A stretch of DNA of 64,000 nt from the NCBI GenBank assembly GCA_900548725.1, contig URLV01000001.1, positions 1-64,000 on the forward strand, given 5' to 3'. A program made the position numbers and the translations under genes. Within the stretch, counting starts at the first letter, position 1, and each line of letters starts with the position of its first letter. Source of the DNA: an uncultured Mycoplasmatota bacterium (lineage in GTDB: Bacteria > Bacillota_I > Bacilli_A > RF39 > UBA660). The notes beneath the pieces were generated by a model. It had not been told where the DNA came from, did not search any database, and saw only the letters and a list, made by a program, of their open reading frames with translations. Positions 6,883-18,548 of this stretch are shown here, piece by piece.

Positions 6883-8902
6883 CATTATCCTCAAATGCAT
6901 TCTTATTTTTTCTCATCTGTATAGTTGCTTCATTAAATGCATCTTCTACTAATTTTAAGTCATCATTTATCATACTAAATCCCACTGCAACACCATACTC
7001 ATATGGTAATTTCTTAAATTCTTTTAATAATTTTTTAATATAACTAACAACTTGCTTTTCACTATAACCAACTAAATAAATCATAAATTCATTACCATCA
7101 GTTCTTAAAAGTTCACTATTTTCTAACTGTGTTTTAAATAAAGCATTAGCGCAAGCTTTAATTTGCTTATCTCCTTCTTCATGTCCAAAAGTATCATTTA
7201 AATATTTTATATTATTTAAATCTAATACTATAACAGCTTGTGGATATACAGTATTTTGATTCCATATTTCCATTCTATCATTCAAATAATTTCTATTTTT
7301 TAAACTAGTTAACATATCAACATATCTAATTTTTTCATTATTTTTTATTTTAGTATTTAATACAACTTTCTTCTTATTTCTAATAATTATAAATATACCT
7401 ATAACAATAACAATTATTAACATAATTATGTATTTAGCCAGCTTAACCGCTCTACTACCAGCTTCATAAGTTTTATAATATTTTATTAGAGCTAAATCAG
7501 TTACTTCATTAGGATTTAAAGAATTTATATAACTACTAAATAATCTATAAAAAGTATCACTATCATTTTTATAATAGAAATTATAACTATCTCCATCAAC
7601 TGTATCACTTAAAATAATATCTACATTACTAACATTATCAATAATATATGAATCATAAGTTAGCTTATCTACTAATACAACATTATTCTTCCTTAATAAT
7701 TTTCTTACATCTTTATTCTTTTTATAAGTTTTAGTAACAACATTTTTATAATTACTTAAATAACTATATAAATTACTATTTTCTAAAACATATACATCTC
7801 CATTATATGCTTTCAAACTATCAACATTAATCTTTAATTCTTTATTACTTATTAAATAATAATCTATTTTATAATTAGTATTAATTTTCTTATATTGTCC
7901 ATTATAATTATTTTGTCCAAAAAATACATCTATTTTCTTCTTATCAATATCAAATTTTAAATCTTTGTATTTTCTAACTCTATTATATGTAAAATCAACA
8001 TCACTAAATTTATTAAATAAAGTTAAATATTCACTTGCTATACCGCTAAATTTACCTTTACTTAATAGTTGATAAGGTTGAGAAACTATAAAATCAAATT
8101 TATAATTTTTATCAGTCAATTTATCTTCATCTTGATCACTTATATTTAAATTTTCAATGAACAAATTATAATTATTAGTATTATAACTATCTTCATAATT
8201 TGCTTCCATCCATTGATTATAATATTTAGTTACAATAGAATTTAATACATCATCATTACCTAAATGTAAATAATAATATACTTTAGCATCATTAAAGAAA
8301 TAACATATGTTATAGCCTTTACTAATTATTTTATCTTCATACTGAATTCTAGGAACTATAATATATGAAACTTCTTTATTTTCAAAGTCCTTAAACAAAT
8401 TATCCGTATTATCATAAGATTTAATTGTTCCACTCAAACTATAAAATGAACTTATATAATTTAAATCATCACTAAGGACACCTATAGTACTATCTTTTAT
8501 ATCATTAATATTAGTAACGGTACTATCATCTAAACTTAATAGAACATAGTAATCTGTATAAAACAACAAATCTCTCTTATCATATGAATTACCAACACTA
8601 AATCCAAAAGATTCATTTTTATTAGCAACAGAATACACAGAACTATTTAATTTTAAATCTAAATCTTCATCTAATTTATTTATAAAATCAAAAAACACAC
8701 CATTACCATTTTTTCCAAATATATTTATATCATTAACAACGTTTATTGTATAAACACTGTTTTTATTATTACTAATCCAAGTTTTTTCACTTATAGTTAA
8801 ACTATTTTTATCTTTAAAAATTTTATAAACTCCTAATATAATACCACTTATTAGAAGCAGTGAAACAATACTAATTAATATAATCTTTTTAATTTTTTTC
8901 AT
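6872..8902 (-). CDS. Tandem solute-binding sensor with degenerate GGDEF domain
   Basis: 676 residues: an N-terminal membrane helix (about 7-27), two extracytoplasmic regions that look like tandem SBP_bac_3 modules (about 45-240 and 265-470), a second membrane helix (about 485-505) and a GGDEF domain. The domain keeps DMLTSLKNRNYLNDR and LNDTFGHEEGDKQ, but the signature reads RTDGNEF at about 600-606: DGNEF in place of GGDEF. The first glycine and the metal-binding aspartate are changed, so cyclic-di-GMP synthesis is doubtful and nucleotide binding or another product is possible. No EAL, HD-GYP or PilZ gene is visible here. It is followed by yihY in the same operon. Confidence 0.8.
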   Translation of the reverse strand: MKKIKKIILISIVSLLLISGIILGVYKIFKDKNSLTISEKTWISNNKNSVYTINVVNDINIFGKNGNGVFFDFINKLDEDLDLKLNSSVYSVANKNESFGFSVGNSYDKRDLLFYTDYYVLLSLDDSTVTNINDIKDSTIGVLSDDLNYISSFYSLSGTIKSYDNTDNLFKDFENKEVSYIIVPRIQYEDKIISKGYNICYFFNDAKVYYYLHLGNDDVLNSIVTKYYNQWMEANYEDSYNTNNYNLFIENLNISDQDEDKLTDKNYKFDFIVSQPYQLLSKGKFSGIASEYLTLFNKFSDVDFTYNRVRKYKDLKFDIDKKKIDVFFGQNNYNGQYKKINTNYKIDYYLISNKELKINVDSLKAYNGDVYVLENSNLYSYLSNYKNVVTKTYKKNKDVRKLLRKNNVVLVDKLTYDSYIIDNVSNVDIILSDTVDGDSYNFYYKNDSDTFYRLFSSYINSLNPNEVTDLALIKYYKTYEAGSRAVKLAKYIIMLIIVIVIGIFIIIRNKKKVVLNTKIKNNEKIRYVDMLTSLKNRNYLNDRMEIWNQNTVYPQAVIVLDLNNIKYLNDTFGHEEGDKQIKACANALFKTQLENSELLRTDGNEFMIYLVGYSEKQVVSYIKKLLKEFKKLPYEYGVAVGFSMINDDLKLVEDAFNEATIQMRKNKNAFEDNDDK

Positions 8903-8910
8903 AACATCAC

Positions 8911-9384
8911 CTATTGAACATAATTAGTCCATTTTATTACAGAATTACCTGCTTTAATATAACCCATAACTGGAAAGTTTTCTTCTATACTAGTATCTTT
9001 ATTAGTTACTATATATTGTATGTCATAAAATTTCTTTTCATCTTCACTAAAATTTTCTAATGCAGACTGACATATTGCTTCACTATCAGAATGTTTTCCA
9101 GTTTTTAATTCAATATTAACATAAATCAATTTACCCTTAATATTTATTTTTACACTATCAACTAATTCATTCTCTTTTATTTTATTTTCTACTTCACTTT
9201 TTTTTGTATCAGTAATTTTTACATTATCTATTCCATCTAATCTATTACCATATTTATCTTTAGTAGTCTGTCCAACAAAATAGACTATAACTCCTACTAA
9301 TATAGATACTATACAAACAAGTGATACTAACATTAAAATAGAATATACTCTATTTCTCTTATAAAATTCTTTAAAATTTTTCAT
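8911..9384 (-). CDS. Membrane-anchored hypothetical protein
   Basis: 157 residues with a single N-terminal membrane helix (about residues 12-36) and an extracytoplasmic part of about 115 residues. That part begins with a KITDTKKSEVENKI helix followed by beta-rich sequence. I do not recognise the family. ATG at 9384 is supported by AGAGGTGG directly upstream. It lies 8 bp before the sensor-GGDEF gene in the same direction, so it is a candidate partner of that sensor. Confidence 0.6.
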   Translation of the reverse strand: MKNFKEFYKRNRVYSILMLVSLVCIVSILVGVIVYFVGQTTKDKYGNRLDGIDNVKITDTKKSEVENKIKENELVDSVKINIKGKLIYVNIELKTGKHSDSEAICQSALENFSEDEKKFYDIQYIVTNKDTSIEENFPVMGYIKAGNSVIKWTNYVQ

Positions 9385-9500
9385 AATCCACCTCTTTAAT
9401 AAAATAATTATACAATACAATTATTTAATAATCAATCAAAGATATTTGACTATAATCATATTTAATGATAGTATAACTTATCAAAAAGAGGTGGCCAATA

Positions 9501-10394
9501 ATGGGATATGAAGATTATATAGAAACATATGGAATCAATTTAACAGAAAAAGAAGCAACTAACATAATAAAATCTTTATTTGAATTGTACGAAATAAAAA
9601 AGGAAAAAGGTACACTCTATCATCCTGGTGATGAAATTCCATACAACATAATAAATCTATACATGAATTTTATAAATAAAAAAGATCACACAATAATATA
9701 TGAAAACTATAAGTATAAATTTATTTCTAATGAAAGTATTGTAGAACCAGGTATTACTAAAGAAGAAATTGATGGAATAGAAAATGTATATAATTACATA
9801 AGCATTTTTCAAAAAAATACACCAATAAACATATTCATTGAGTCATTTAAATTACATGCAAAATTATATGAAAAATGTCCTCACCCAGAATTTGGAACAA
9901 AGTTAAGAGAAGACACTGCAGTTTTGTATGACACACCATATGAAGTTTTGCCAGGCGATTTATCAACTAAGGAATTTAATAAATACATTAGCAAAACATA
10001 CGTTTATCAACCTTCAAATAAATTAATAAATTCATTAAACAACAAAACATGGGTGGATTTAAAGATATATAACACTATTTTCAAATATATAAATGATTGT
10101 ATTATTGATTGTGTAAATTTAATAAAATTACAACCATTTGATGATGGAAACAAAAGAACATTCAGAGCATTATTAAATTTATTATTTAAACAAGCCGATA
10201 TTCCACCAATTTACATAAAAAAAGATGAAAGAGATATTTATAAAAGAGAATTATTAAAAGCCATATGCGATGATAATTATGAAGATATTATACAATTTTA
10301 TTATTACAAAATTGCTGATTCAATAATAAGTTTAGGAATTAATAAAAATAAAGAAGAAAAACCAAAAAAATTAAAAAGAGAAAAAAGATACTAA
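9501..10394 (+). CDS. Fic-family protein with glutamine in place of the catalytic histidine
   Basis: 297 residues. The Fic core is at about residues 185-265, with the signature LQPFDDGNKRTFRALLN. In active Fic AMP transferases this reads HPFxxGNGRxxR; here the histidine that activates the target hydroxyl is Q and the second GN-G is K. My recollection is that a Fic subfamily in gut Firmicutes shares this Q, so it may be a lineage feature rather than a random loss. The N-terminal half (about 1-150) is helical and carries LYEKCPHPEFGTKLRE, in the flap position. The basic tail ends KKLKREKRY. It is a single gene with ribosome binding site AGAGGTGG and its own terminator. Confidence 0.8.
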   Translation: MGYEDYIETYGINLTEKEATNIIKSLFELYEIKKEKGTLYHPGDEIPYNIINLYMNFINKKDHTIIYENYKYKFISNESIVEPGITKEEIDGIENVYNYISIFQKNTPINIFIESFKLHAKLYEKCPHPEFGTKLREDTAVLYDTPYEVLPGDLSTKEFNKYISKTYVYQPSNKLINSLNNKTWVDLKIYNTIFKYINDCIIDCVNLIKLQPFDDGNKRTFRALLNLLFKQADIPPIYIKKDERDIYKRELLKAICDDNYEDIIQFYYYKIADSIISLGINKNKEEKPKKLKREKRY

Positions 10395-10418
10395 AATTTT
10401 TACTTAGTATCTTTTTAT
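10384..10418 (+). terminator. Terminator of the Fic gene
   Basis: AAAGATACTAA and TTAGTATCTTT pair, followed by a T-run. The left arm is inside the last codons of the gene. Confidence 0.75.
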
Positions 10419-10475
10419 ATAAAATCTCCCCGTTAAAACATTATCTATTTCTAAAATCGCCAACAGACAATATAT

Positions 10476-12458
<1,983 letters not shown>

Positions 12459-12461
12459 TTA

Positions 12462-13346
12462 TCACCATAAATTCTTACTATATTCACCATTATTAATTAA
12501 TTTATTTATTGCATTTTTAACACTATATTTATCTTCTTTATAAGTAACTCCATACCAAACACTATCTGTTTCAATAACTTTAACACTTATATCGCCAGAT
12601 TTGATATGTAGATCAACTACTTCAGGAATTAAAAATTCATCTTTTTCTTTATCTTTAATATTATTTAAGAAACTAACAAAATCATTTTCTAAATAATCAA
12701 ATATTTTTGGAGTAAACAAAAGCATATTCATACTAACTAATCTATTAAGTTCTACATCATATTCTTTACCATCTACTAAAGACTTACAATGTATATGATC
12801 ATCAACTTTTTCAATACTACTTTCATTTATACCAGTAAGTACTCCATTTTCTATTTCACAAACACCACGTTTAACACTACCATTTTCAGTTATAGTATTA
12901 CAAGCTCTATAACCAATCAAACCAAATTCTTTATCACTTATTCCATCACTTAAAAATTGATAAGCCTTAACAAAAGAATTTCTACCATAAAAATCATCTG
13001 CATTTATTATTGCAAAAGGTTCATTAATAGCATTTTTACATTCCAAAATGGCATGTCCAGTTCCCCAAGGTTTAACTCTTTCAAAATCTATATTAACTGG
13101 AACATCTTCCATTTTTTGAAAAACATATTCTACATCAATCTTATCTTCTACTCTTTTACCAATAGTATTTTTAAAATCTTCATACATTTCTTTTTTAATA
13201 ACAAATACTATCTTATTAAATCCTGCCTTCTTAGCATCATATACTGAATAATCAATAATAAATTCTCCGTTAGGACCCATAGGTTCCATTTGTTTTAAAC
13301 CACCAAATCTGCTACCCATACCAGCAGCTAATATTAATAATGTCAT
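12462..13346 (-). CDS. Sugar-phosphate nucleotidyltransferase-like protein
   Basis: 294 residues with the Rossmann-like NTP-transferase fold. The N-terminal nucleotide-binding loop LLILAAGMGSRFGGLKQMEPMGPNG is clear, and NADDFYG (about residue 117) provides the metal-binding aspartates. This type is usually annotated simply as nucleotidyltransferase, and the sugar cannot be read from sequence. It is inserted between pcrA and ligA in the same operon, which gives no clue to the pathway. Confidence 0.8.
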   Translation of the reverse strand: MTLLILAAGMGSRFGGLKQMEPMGPNGEFIIDYSVYDAKKAGFNKIVFVIKKEMYEDFKNTIGKRVEDKIDVEYVFQKMEDVPVNIDFERVKPWGTGHAILECKNAINEPFAIINADDFYGRNSFVKAYQFLSDGISDKEFGLIGYRACNTITENGSVKRGVCEIENGVLTGINESSIEKVDDHIHCKSLVDGKEYDVELNRLVSMNMLLFTPKIFDYLENDFVSFLNNIKDKEKDEFLIPEVVDLHIKSGDISVKVIETDSVWYGVTYKEDKYSVKNAINKLINNGEYSKNLW

Positions 13347-13357
13347 AAATCTTCCTC

Positions 13358-15439
13358 CTATAATTTACTAATACTTTTATGATTTTTCATTAATTTTTTT
13401 ACTCCACTTTTAAATGCAACATCTATCAAATCACCATTCATATTTACTACAACACCAGTACCCAAACTTTCATGACTAATGATATCACCTATTTTAATTT
13501 CTGCATTTTCACTCTTGTTATACATTTTTTTAGTATCAATTTTCTTTTCTACTTTGACACCCGCATCATTTTCTTCAATACAATTGCTATCGATTTCATC
13601 TATAAATCTACTAGGCATATTCATAGTATCTTTACCATATAACATTCTTCTTTTAGCGTTAGTGATATATAATCTTTCTCTAGCTCTTGTAATACCAACA
13701 TAACACAAACGTCTCTCTTCTTCAATACCATTTTCCATCAAACTCATTGTATGTGGAAATAATCCTTCTTCCATACCAATTAAGAAAACAACATCAAACT
13801 CTAAACCTTTAGCACTATGTATAGTCATCAAAGTAACTTCATCACCATCTTCTTTATGACTAGACATATCACTTATCAAACTTATTTCTTCCAAGAACTC
13901 ACCTAAACTAACCATACCAGTTCTCTCTTCAAACGAAGCAGTAATACTTTTAAATTCCATCAAGTTATCAAGTCTTAATTCATTTTCTAATGTTTTATCT
14001 TCTTCTAATTCACGTCTCAAACCAGTCTTAGTTAAAACACTATCAATTAATTCTGTTAAACTCATATTATTGCTATCATTAACTAAATCAGTTATTAAAT
14101 TCTTAAATTCAATTTCTTTATTAGTAGATAAAGCATCAAACATACTTATACCTTCTAACATACTAACATTCTCTAAATTTTTAATAGCAGCATCTCCTAT
14201 ACCACGTTTAGGAACATTAATGATTCTTCTTAAACTAACTTCATCATTATTATTATATATAAGTCTTAAATAACTAATTAAATCTTTAATTTCTTTTCTA
14301 TTATAAAAGTAATAGCTACCAACAACTTTATAAGGTATTCCTTTAGCAAGCATTCCTTCTTCAACTACACGACTTTGCGCATTTGTTCTATAAAGTATTC
14401 CAATATCTTTTCTATCATATCCTTCATTTAAAAGCTTGTTTATTTCTTCAATAACTAGTGTTATCTCATGTTTTTCATCATAAGCTCTCATATACTTAAT
14501 CTTAATACCTTCACCCTTTTCACTCCATAATTTCAAATCTTTTCTCTCTTTATTATTTTTTATTACAGAGTTAGCAGCATTAAGTATATTATTAGTACTT
14601 CTATAATTTTCTTCCAACTTAATAACTTTACAATCTTTATAATCTCTTTCAAAATTTAATATATTTCTATAATCAGCTTGTCTAAAAGCATAAATACTTT
14701 GATTCATATCACCAACAACAAATATATTTTTATTCTTATTAGCAAGCAACTTAGTTAATTTATACTGTACTGGATTAGTATCCTGATATTCATCAATTAA
14801 AATATATTTATATCTATTCTGATATTGTTCTAATATATCTTTATGTTCACTAAATAATATTACAGGTTTACATAACAAATCATCAAAATCTATACTATTA
14901 TTCTTAATCATTTTATCTAAATATATATGATAAACTTCTTTAACAACTAAATCTATATCAGTATTAAAACACTTTTCTATTTCCATATCACTTAACATCT
15001 GACTTTTAATTAAACTAATTTTATTTCTTATATAATAAGGACTATAATGTTTAGGATCTAAATTCTTATCTTTAAGAATCTTTTTTATTATACTTAAAAC
15101 ATCATCACTATCTATTATAGTAAAGTTTTTATCTAATCCTAAATACATATAATTTTCTCTTATTATTCTAAGACCAAACGAATGAAATGTCCCTATAAAA
15201 CTAGATATATCATATCCAAATATTTTATTAACTCTTTCTTTCATTTCTTTAGCAGCTTTATTTGTAAATGTTATTGCAAGTATATTATAATCTCTTATTC
15301 CATTTTCAATTAAATATGCAATTCTAGTAGTAAGTACTTTAGTTTTACCACTACCAGCACCAGCCATTACTAAGCATGGGCCATCTATATGTTTAACAGC
15401 TTCTATCTGTTGTTTATTTAAATTATTTAATAGTTCCAT
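13358..15439 (-). CDS. pcrA: ATP-dependent DNA helicase PcrA/UvrD
   Basis: Superfamily 1A 3'-5' helicase acting in repair, rolling-circle replication and removal of RecA or polymerase conflicts. The 693 residues carry the standard motifs: GAGSGKT (Walker A), AITFTNKAAKEMKER (Ia), LIDEYQDTNPVQ (II), GDMNQSIYAFRQA (III), LEENYRSTNNIL (IV), MTIHSAKGLEFDVVFL (V) and EERRLCYVGITRARERLYI (VI). A C-terminal Tudor-like segment, IGDIISHESLGTGVVV, matches the RNA-polymerase-binding end of PcrA. It is the first gene of the pcrA-nucleotidyltransferase-ligA operon. Confidence 0.96.
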   Translation of the reverse strand: MELLNNLNKQQIEAVKHIDGPCLVMAGAGSGKTKVLTTRIAYLIENGIRDYNILAITFTNKAAKEMKERVNKIFGYDISSFIGTFHSFGLRIIRENYMYLGLDKNFTIIDSDDVLSIIKKILKDKNLDPKHYSPYYIRNKISLIKSQMLSDMEIEKCFNTDIDLVVKEVYHIYLDKMIKNNSIDFDDLLCKPVILFSEHKDILEQYQNRYKYILIDEYQDTNPVQYKLTKLLANKNKNIFVVGDMNQSIYAFRQADYRNILNFERDYKDCKVIKLEENYRSTNNILNAANSVIKNNKERKDLKLWSEKGEGIKIKYMRAYDEKHEITLVIEEINKLLNEGYDRKDIGILYRTNAQSRVVEEGMLAKGIPYKVVGSYYFYNRKEIKDLISYLRLIYNNNDEVSLRRIINVPKRGIGDAAIKNLENVSMLEGISMFDALSTNKEIEFKNLITDLVNDSNNMSLTELIDSVLTKTGLRRELEEDKTLENELRLDNLMEFKSITASFEERTGMVSLGEFLEEISLISDMSSHKEDGDEVTLMTIHSAKGLEFDVVFLIGMEEGLFPHTMSLMENGIEEERRLCYVGITRARERLYITNAKRRMLYGKDTMNMPSRFIDEIDSNCIEENDAGVKVEKKIDTKKMYNKSENAEIKIGDIISHESLGTGVVVNMNGDLIDVAFKSGVKKLMKNHKSISKL

Positions 15440-15522
15440 ATTCTACCTCACATATTAATTATTATATCAAATATCAATCTATTATTAAATACCTTTTTTT
15501 ATAAAATAAAAACATTTGTTCA

Positions 15523-15546
15523 CAAAAAAACTACAAAGTTGTAGTT
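15523..15546 (-). terminator. Terminator of the HipA-like gene
   Basis: ACTAC and GTAGT pair around a 6-nt loop, followed on the minus strand by seven Ts. It separates the HipA-like gene from pcrA. Confidence 0.7.
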
Positions 15547-15554
15547 CTATTATT

Positions 15555-16727
15555 TTAGTTTTCTAAAGATTTCTTTAATTCTAAAATATACTGTATTCTA
15601 AGATTTATTTGATAAATTATTTTATCTATTCTTTCTTTTGATATCAATTTATTTTTTGAAAGTATATTTTTGACCTCATCAGTAAAATTTTCTAATTTAG
15701 AAACATCAAACCAATCCAAATTTTTTACTAATCTAATTTGAGTTTTTTCGTAATCATCAAAAGGTTTTGTTAAAAAGAATTCCCCTACATACATATCATT
15801 TTCATCATACCACAAAGAACATCCATTATCGAATATTGGAGCAACACCTACAAATTCTAAAGTATTAACATCTCTTATAACACCAAAATTATTAAAATGT
15901 CTATCTTTATTTGCAATTATAAAATCACATACTATCATTTTATTTATTAAAGTTTCTGCATCTTTAAGTCCTAACTTATTTAAACAATTTAAATAATGGG
16001 TATATTTATTTTCATCATTTATAAATTCAAAAAAATCATTTATTTTCCAAGCAGGAACTAATTCTGTATCCTTTGTAATAAAATTTTTACATTTTGATAT
16101 AGCTCTCTCATTATCATAAATTACACTATACGAAACATATTCGTTTTTATTCAACAATCTTTCATAAAGTTTAGTAGCAATTAACTCATTAAAAGGTTCT
16201 TGATTATAAATCTTACTTCCAGCTTTCAATAAATATCTATCTCCATCTATTATTTTCCATCTTTTTTCATAATTACCATTACTTGTCATATCAGGAGTAT
16301 TCAAATTCAACTTCAAAGATGTTTTACCACCACTAAATAATATTTTACCTATATCTTCGGAAAACTCATTATCAAAAAAATTAATTTTCTCCCACTTTAT
16401 ATCTTCATCAATACTCTTTACCCAATATTGGTCTGATAAAGAAAGACAATAAGCTTTTGAATCTAACAAATCAAAATTATCTTTATCATAAATATAACTA
16501 TTATGCAAAACTTCTTTTAAACCATTTCTAGACGCTGGAATTTGTCTATTCTTCCACCATTTATTAAATTCTACTTTATTTATTTCATTGTTTTTTATTA
16601 AACCAAATGGTGCATAATCTTCATTTAAAGGATAATTTCTTTCAAAATCAACAATAATATGTTGTTCTTCATCATAAATAAAATCAAATATTTTTTTATT
16701 TTTATTCATTAACGTAAATTTCGCCAA
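15555..16727 (-). CDS. HipA-like serine/threonine kinase (orphan)
   Basis: 390 residues related to HipA/CtkA kinases. The catalytic loop FIIANKDRHFNNFGVIRD is at about 268-285, followed by the DFD-equivalent PIFDNGCSLWYD, and YLLKAGS (about 167-173) offers the ATP-binding lysine. HipA toxins phosphorylate aminoacyl-tRNA synthetases and are normally paired with a HipB DNA-binding antitoxin; no HipB or other XRE gene lies beside it. The start is TTG at 16727, preceded by GAGGTG. The next gene upstream is an HD/P-loop fusion, and together the two suggest a stress or defence pair, but that is inference. Confidence 0.7.
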   Translation of the reverse strand: MAKFTLMNKNKKIFDFIYDEEQHIIVDFERNYPLNEDYAPFGLIKNNEINKVEFNKWWKNRQIPASRNGLKEVLHNSYIYDKDNFDLLDSKAYCLSLSDQYWVKSIDEDIKWEKINFFDNEFSEDIGKILFSGGKTSLKLNLNTPDMTSNGNYEKRWKIIDGDRYLLKAGSKIYNQEPFNELIATKLYERLLNKNEYVSYSVIYDNERAISKCKNFITKDTELVPAWKINDFFEFINDENKYTHYLNCLNKLGLKDAETLINKMIVCDFIIANKDRHFNNFGVIRDVNTLEFVGVAPIFDNGCSLWYDENDMYVGEFFLTKPFDDYEKTQIRLVKNLDWFDVSKLENFTDEVKNILSKNKLISKERIDKIIYQINLRIQYILELKKSLEN

Positions 16728-16812
16728 GATTGCACCTCTTTCTAAATTACATCTAACAATATTATATCATACAATCCTAATAAAATAGACTTTATAGTTA
16801 TTTTTATATAAT

Positions 16813-18165
16813 TTATTTAAATTCTTTTTTTATACATCTTTCAATATTCTCCTTTATATTAGACAAATAATATTTTCTCATATCATCTAAAATATAACCA
16901 ATAACTTCAAAAGAAACTTCTCTTTGATTTCTATCAGTAGTATCAATTAAATAAAAATTAATATCTTCCTTATTAGCCAATTCTTTCATATTTAATAACG
17001 ATTTATTATACTCATCAACATTCTTTTCATTTAAAAAGTTTCTTTTTTCAATAGATAAATTAGCATTATAATCTCTACTAATTGCAGTAAAACTATCTGT
17101 ATAGGTTGCAATAACAATATTTATTTTATCTTTTATTAAAGGAATATATTCTAATTTATAATTATTATAATTTTTTAAATCTAATTCATCTTTTAAAAAT
17201 AATCTATCTACCCATATTAATCTATCAAAAAGTGACCTATCAACAATTATAATATCATTATTACATTCAATTGTTTCATTCAACTGTTTCAAAACATATT
17301 TTGGTATTTCAAAATTGACTGTACTAGTATAATAATTTTTTAACTTAGGATATATATTTTTCTTATAATTATCAGAAGTAGTAAACTCCTCTAAAATATC
17401 AACACTAAATTTACCTTTTTTAAAAAAATCTTTCAAATTATTTATTAATGTAGTTTTTCCAGTTCTAGGTGTACCAGTAAACTCTATAACATATGGTTTA
17501 AAATTAAATATAGTAGATAATTTTTTAATCTCTTGTTTTTGATAATGTATCTTTTTCAACATTTTAATTTCTTTTTCATTATCTTTAAACACATTATCTA
17601 GTATCTCAAAATTATTAACGTCACCAAAAATTTCATCAATTAAATTTTTTAATTTTTTAAACATTTCAAAATTTTCATCTTCATTTAATATTAAACTATC
17701 ATAAAGTGAAGTAAAATACCACTTTTGTTTTTCATATCCTCTATTAAAATTTGAAAAATCATATTTACCATTTTTTTCAAACACTATTTGTAAGTCTTCT
17801 AAATTCGATATTTTATCAGCACAAACAACTGACTTATGTCTAATATCTAATGTTTTAACTTCATCTATTGTATATTGTTTTCTTTCTTCCCAAGATAATT
17901 TTTTATCTGGTTCACTATCACCCATTACAAGTGATAAAATATCTTCTCCAAATTCTTTTAATATATCTTTATCCTCATATTTAGTATCTTCAACTACATC
18001 ATGCAAATAACCCGCAGCTATAACATTATCATCAAAATCATATTCACTCAAAATATTTGCAACATTAATCGGATGAATAATCATAGATTTATCTCTTTCA
18101 TTTTTTCTTACTTGTCCATAATGTGCATTTATTGCAAATAATTTTGCCTTTTCTTTTATATCCAT
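16813..18165 (-). CDS. HD hydrolase fused to a P-loop kinase
   Basis: 450 residues in two parts. Residues 1 to about 175 are an HD-type phosphohydrolase of the RelA/SpoT-Mesh1 group: HYGQVRKNERDKSMIIHPI, then the metal motif YLHDVVEDT. Residues from about 225 are a P-loop domain: FTGTPRTGKTTLINNLK (Walker A) and DIIIVDRSLFDRLIW, whose DRS motif recalls deoxynucleoside or thymidylate kinases. The fusion joins a possible alarmone or nucleotide hydrolase to a possible nucleotide kinase. The synthetase half of Rel is absent. ATG at 18165 follows GGTGGT. It shares direction with the HipA-like kinase. I know no characterised protein with this exact pair. Confidence 0.7.
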   Translation of the reverse strand: MDIKEKAKLFAINAHYGQVRKNERDKSMIIHPINVANILSEYDFDDNVIAAGYLHDVVEDTKYEDKDILKEFGEDILSLVMGDSEPDKKLSWEERKQYTIDEVKTLDIRHKSVVCADKISNLEDLQIVFEKNGKYDFSNFNRGYEKQKWYFTSLYDSLILNEDENFEMFKKLKNLIDEIFGDVNNFEILDNVFKDNEKEIKMLKKIHYQKQEIKKLSTIFNFKPYVIEFTGTPRTGKTTLINNLKDFFKKGKFSVDILEEFTTSDNYKKNIYPKLKNYYTSTVNFEIPKYVLKQLNETIECNNDIIIVDRSLFDRLIWVDRLFLKDELDLKNYNNYKLEYIPLIKDKINIVIATYTDSFTAISRDYNANLSIEKRNFLNEKNVDEYNKSLLNMKELANKEDINFYLIDTTDRNQREVSFEVIGYILDDMRKYYLSNIKENIERCIKKEFK

Positions 18166-18221
18166 ACTACCACCATCACTATCAAATTAATTATACAATA
18201 TACTTTATAATTATCAAAAAA

Positions 18222-18243
18222 ACAACCACCATAGGCAGTCATC
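18222..18243 (-). terminator. Terminator of the 18.2-21.1 kb operon
   Basis: On the minus strand ACTGCC and GGTGGT pair (two G-U pairs) around TAT, followed by TGTTTTTTT. It lies directly after the last small gene of the operon. Confidence 0.45.
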
Positions 18244-18548
18244 TAAATATTATAATTTATTAAATCATCTATAGAATTATTTAATAAATATAAAAGCATG
18301 TTTTTATCTAATTTAGTAAAATTTTGCTTAACTAATGATAATGGTAAGAAAAATAAATCTATTCTATTTTTAATAACATTATAAATATCTTCCACACCAA
18401 AATCTTTTAAATATTTTATAATTTCTTTAACGTTTCTCTTAGAAAAATTTAAATTCTTAAGAAGAACATTATCATAAGTATTAATTATATCTTTAATCTG
18501 ATCATCACTTAAATCATATTCTTTGAGATAACTTAACACTTTCCTCAC
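18243..18548 (-). CDS. Small helical-repeat protein, mTERF-like pattern
   Basis: Up to 101 residues, all helix. The sequence runs in repeated units of about 30 residues (YLKEYDLSDDQIKDIINTYD, then YLKDFGVEDIYNVIKNR), each a pair of helices with a leucine/glycine turn, which recalls the mTERF fold. This is a pattern resemblance, not a family assignment. Starts at GTG 18548 or, with a better spaced GGGTGAGG, GTG at 18539; both lie inside the end of the upstream gene, so it is translationally coupled. Function unknown. Confidence 0.5.
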   Translation of the reverse strand: MRKVLSYLKEYDLSDDQIKDIINTYDNVLLKNLNFSKRNVKEIIKYLKDFGVEDIYNVIKNRIDLFFLPLSLVKQNFTKLDKNMLLYLLNNSIDDLINYNI

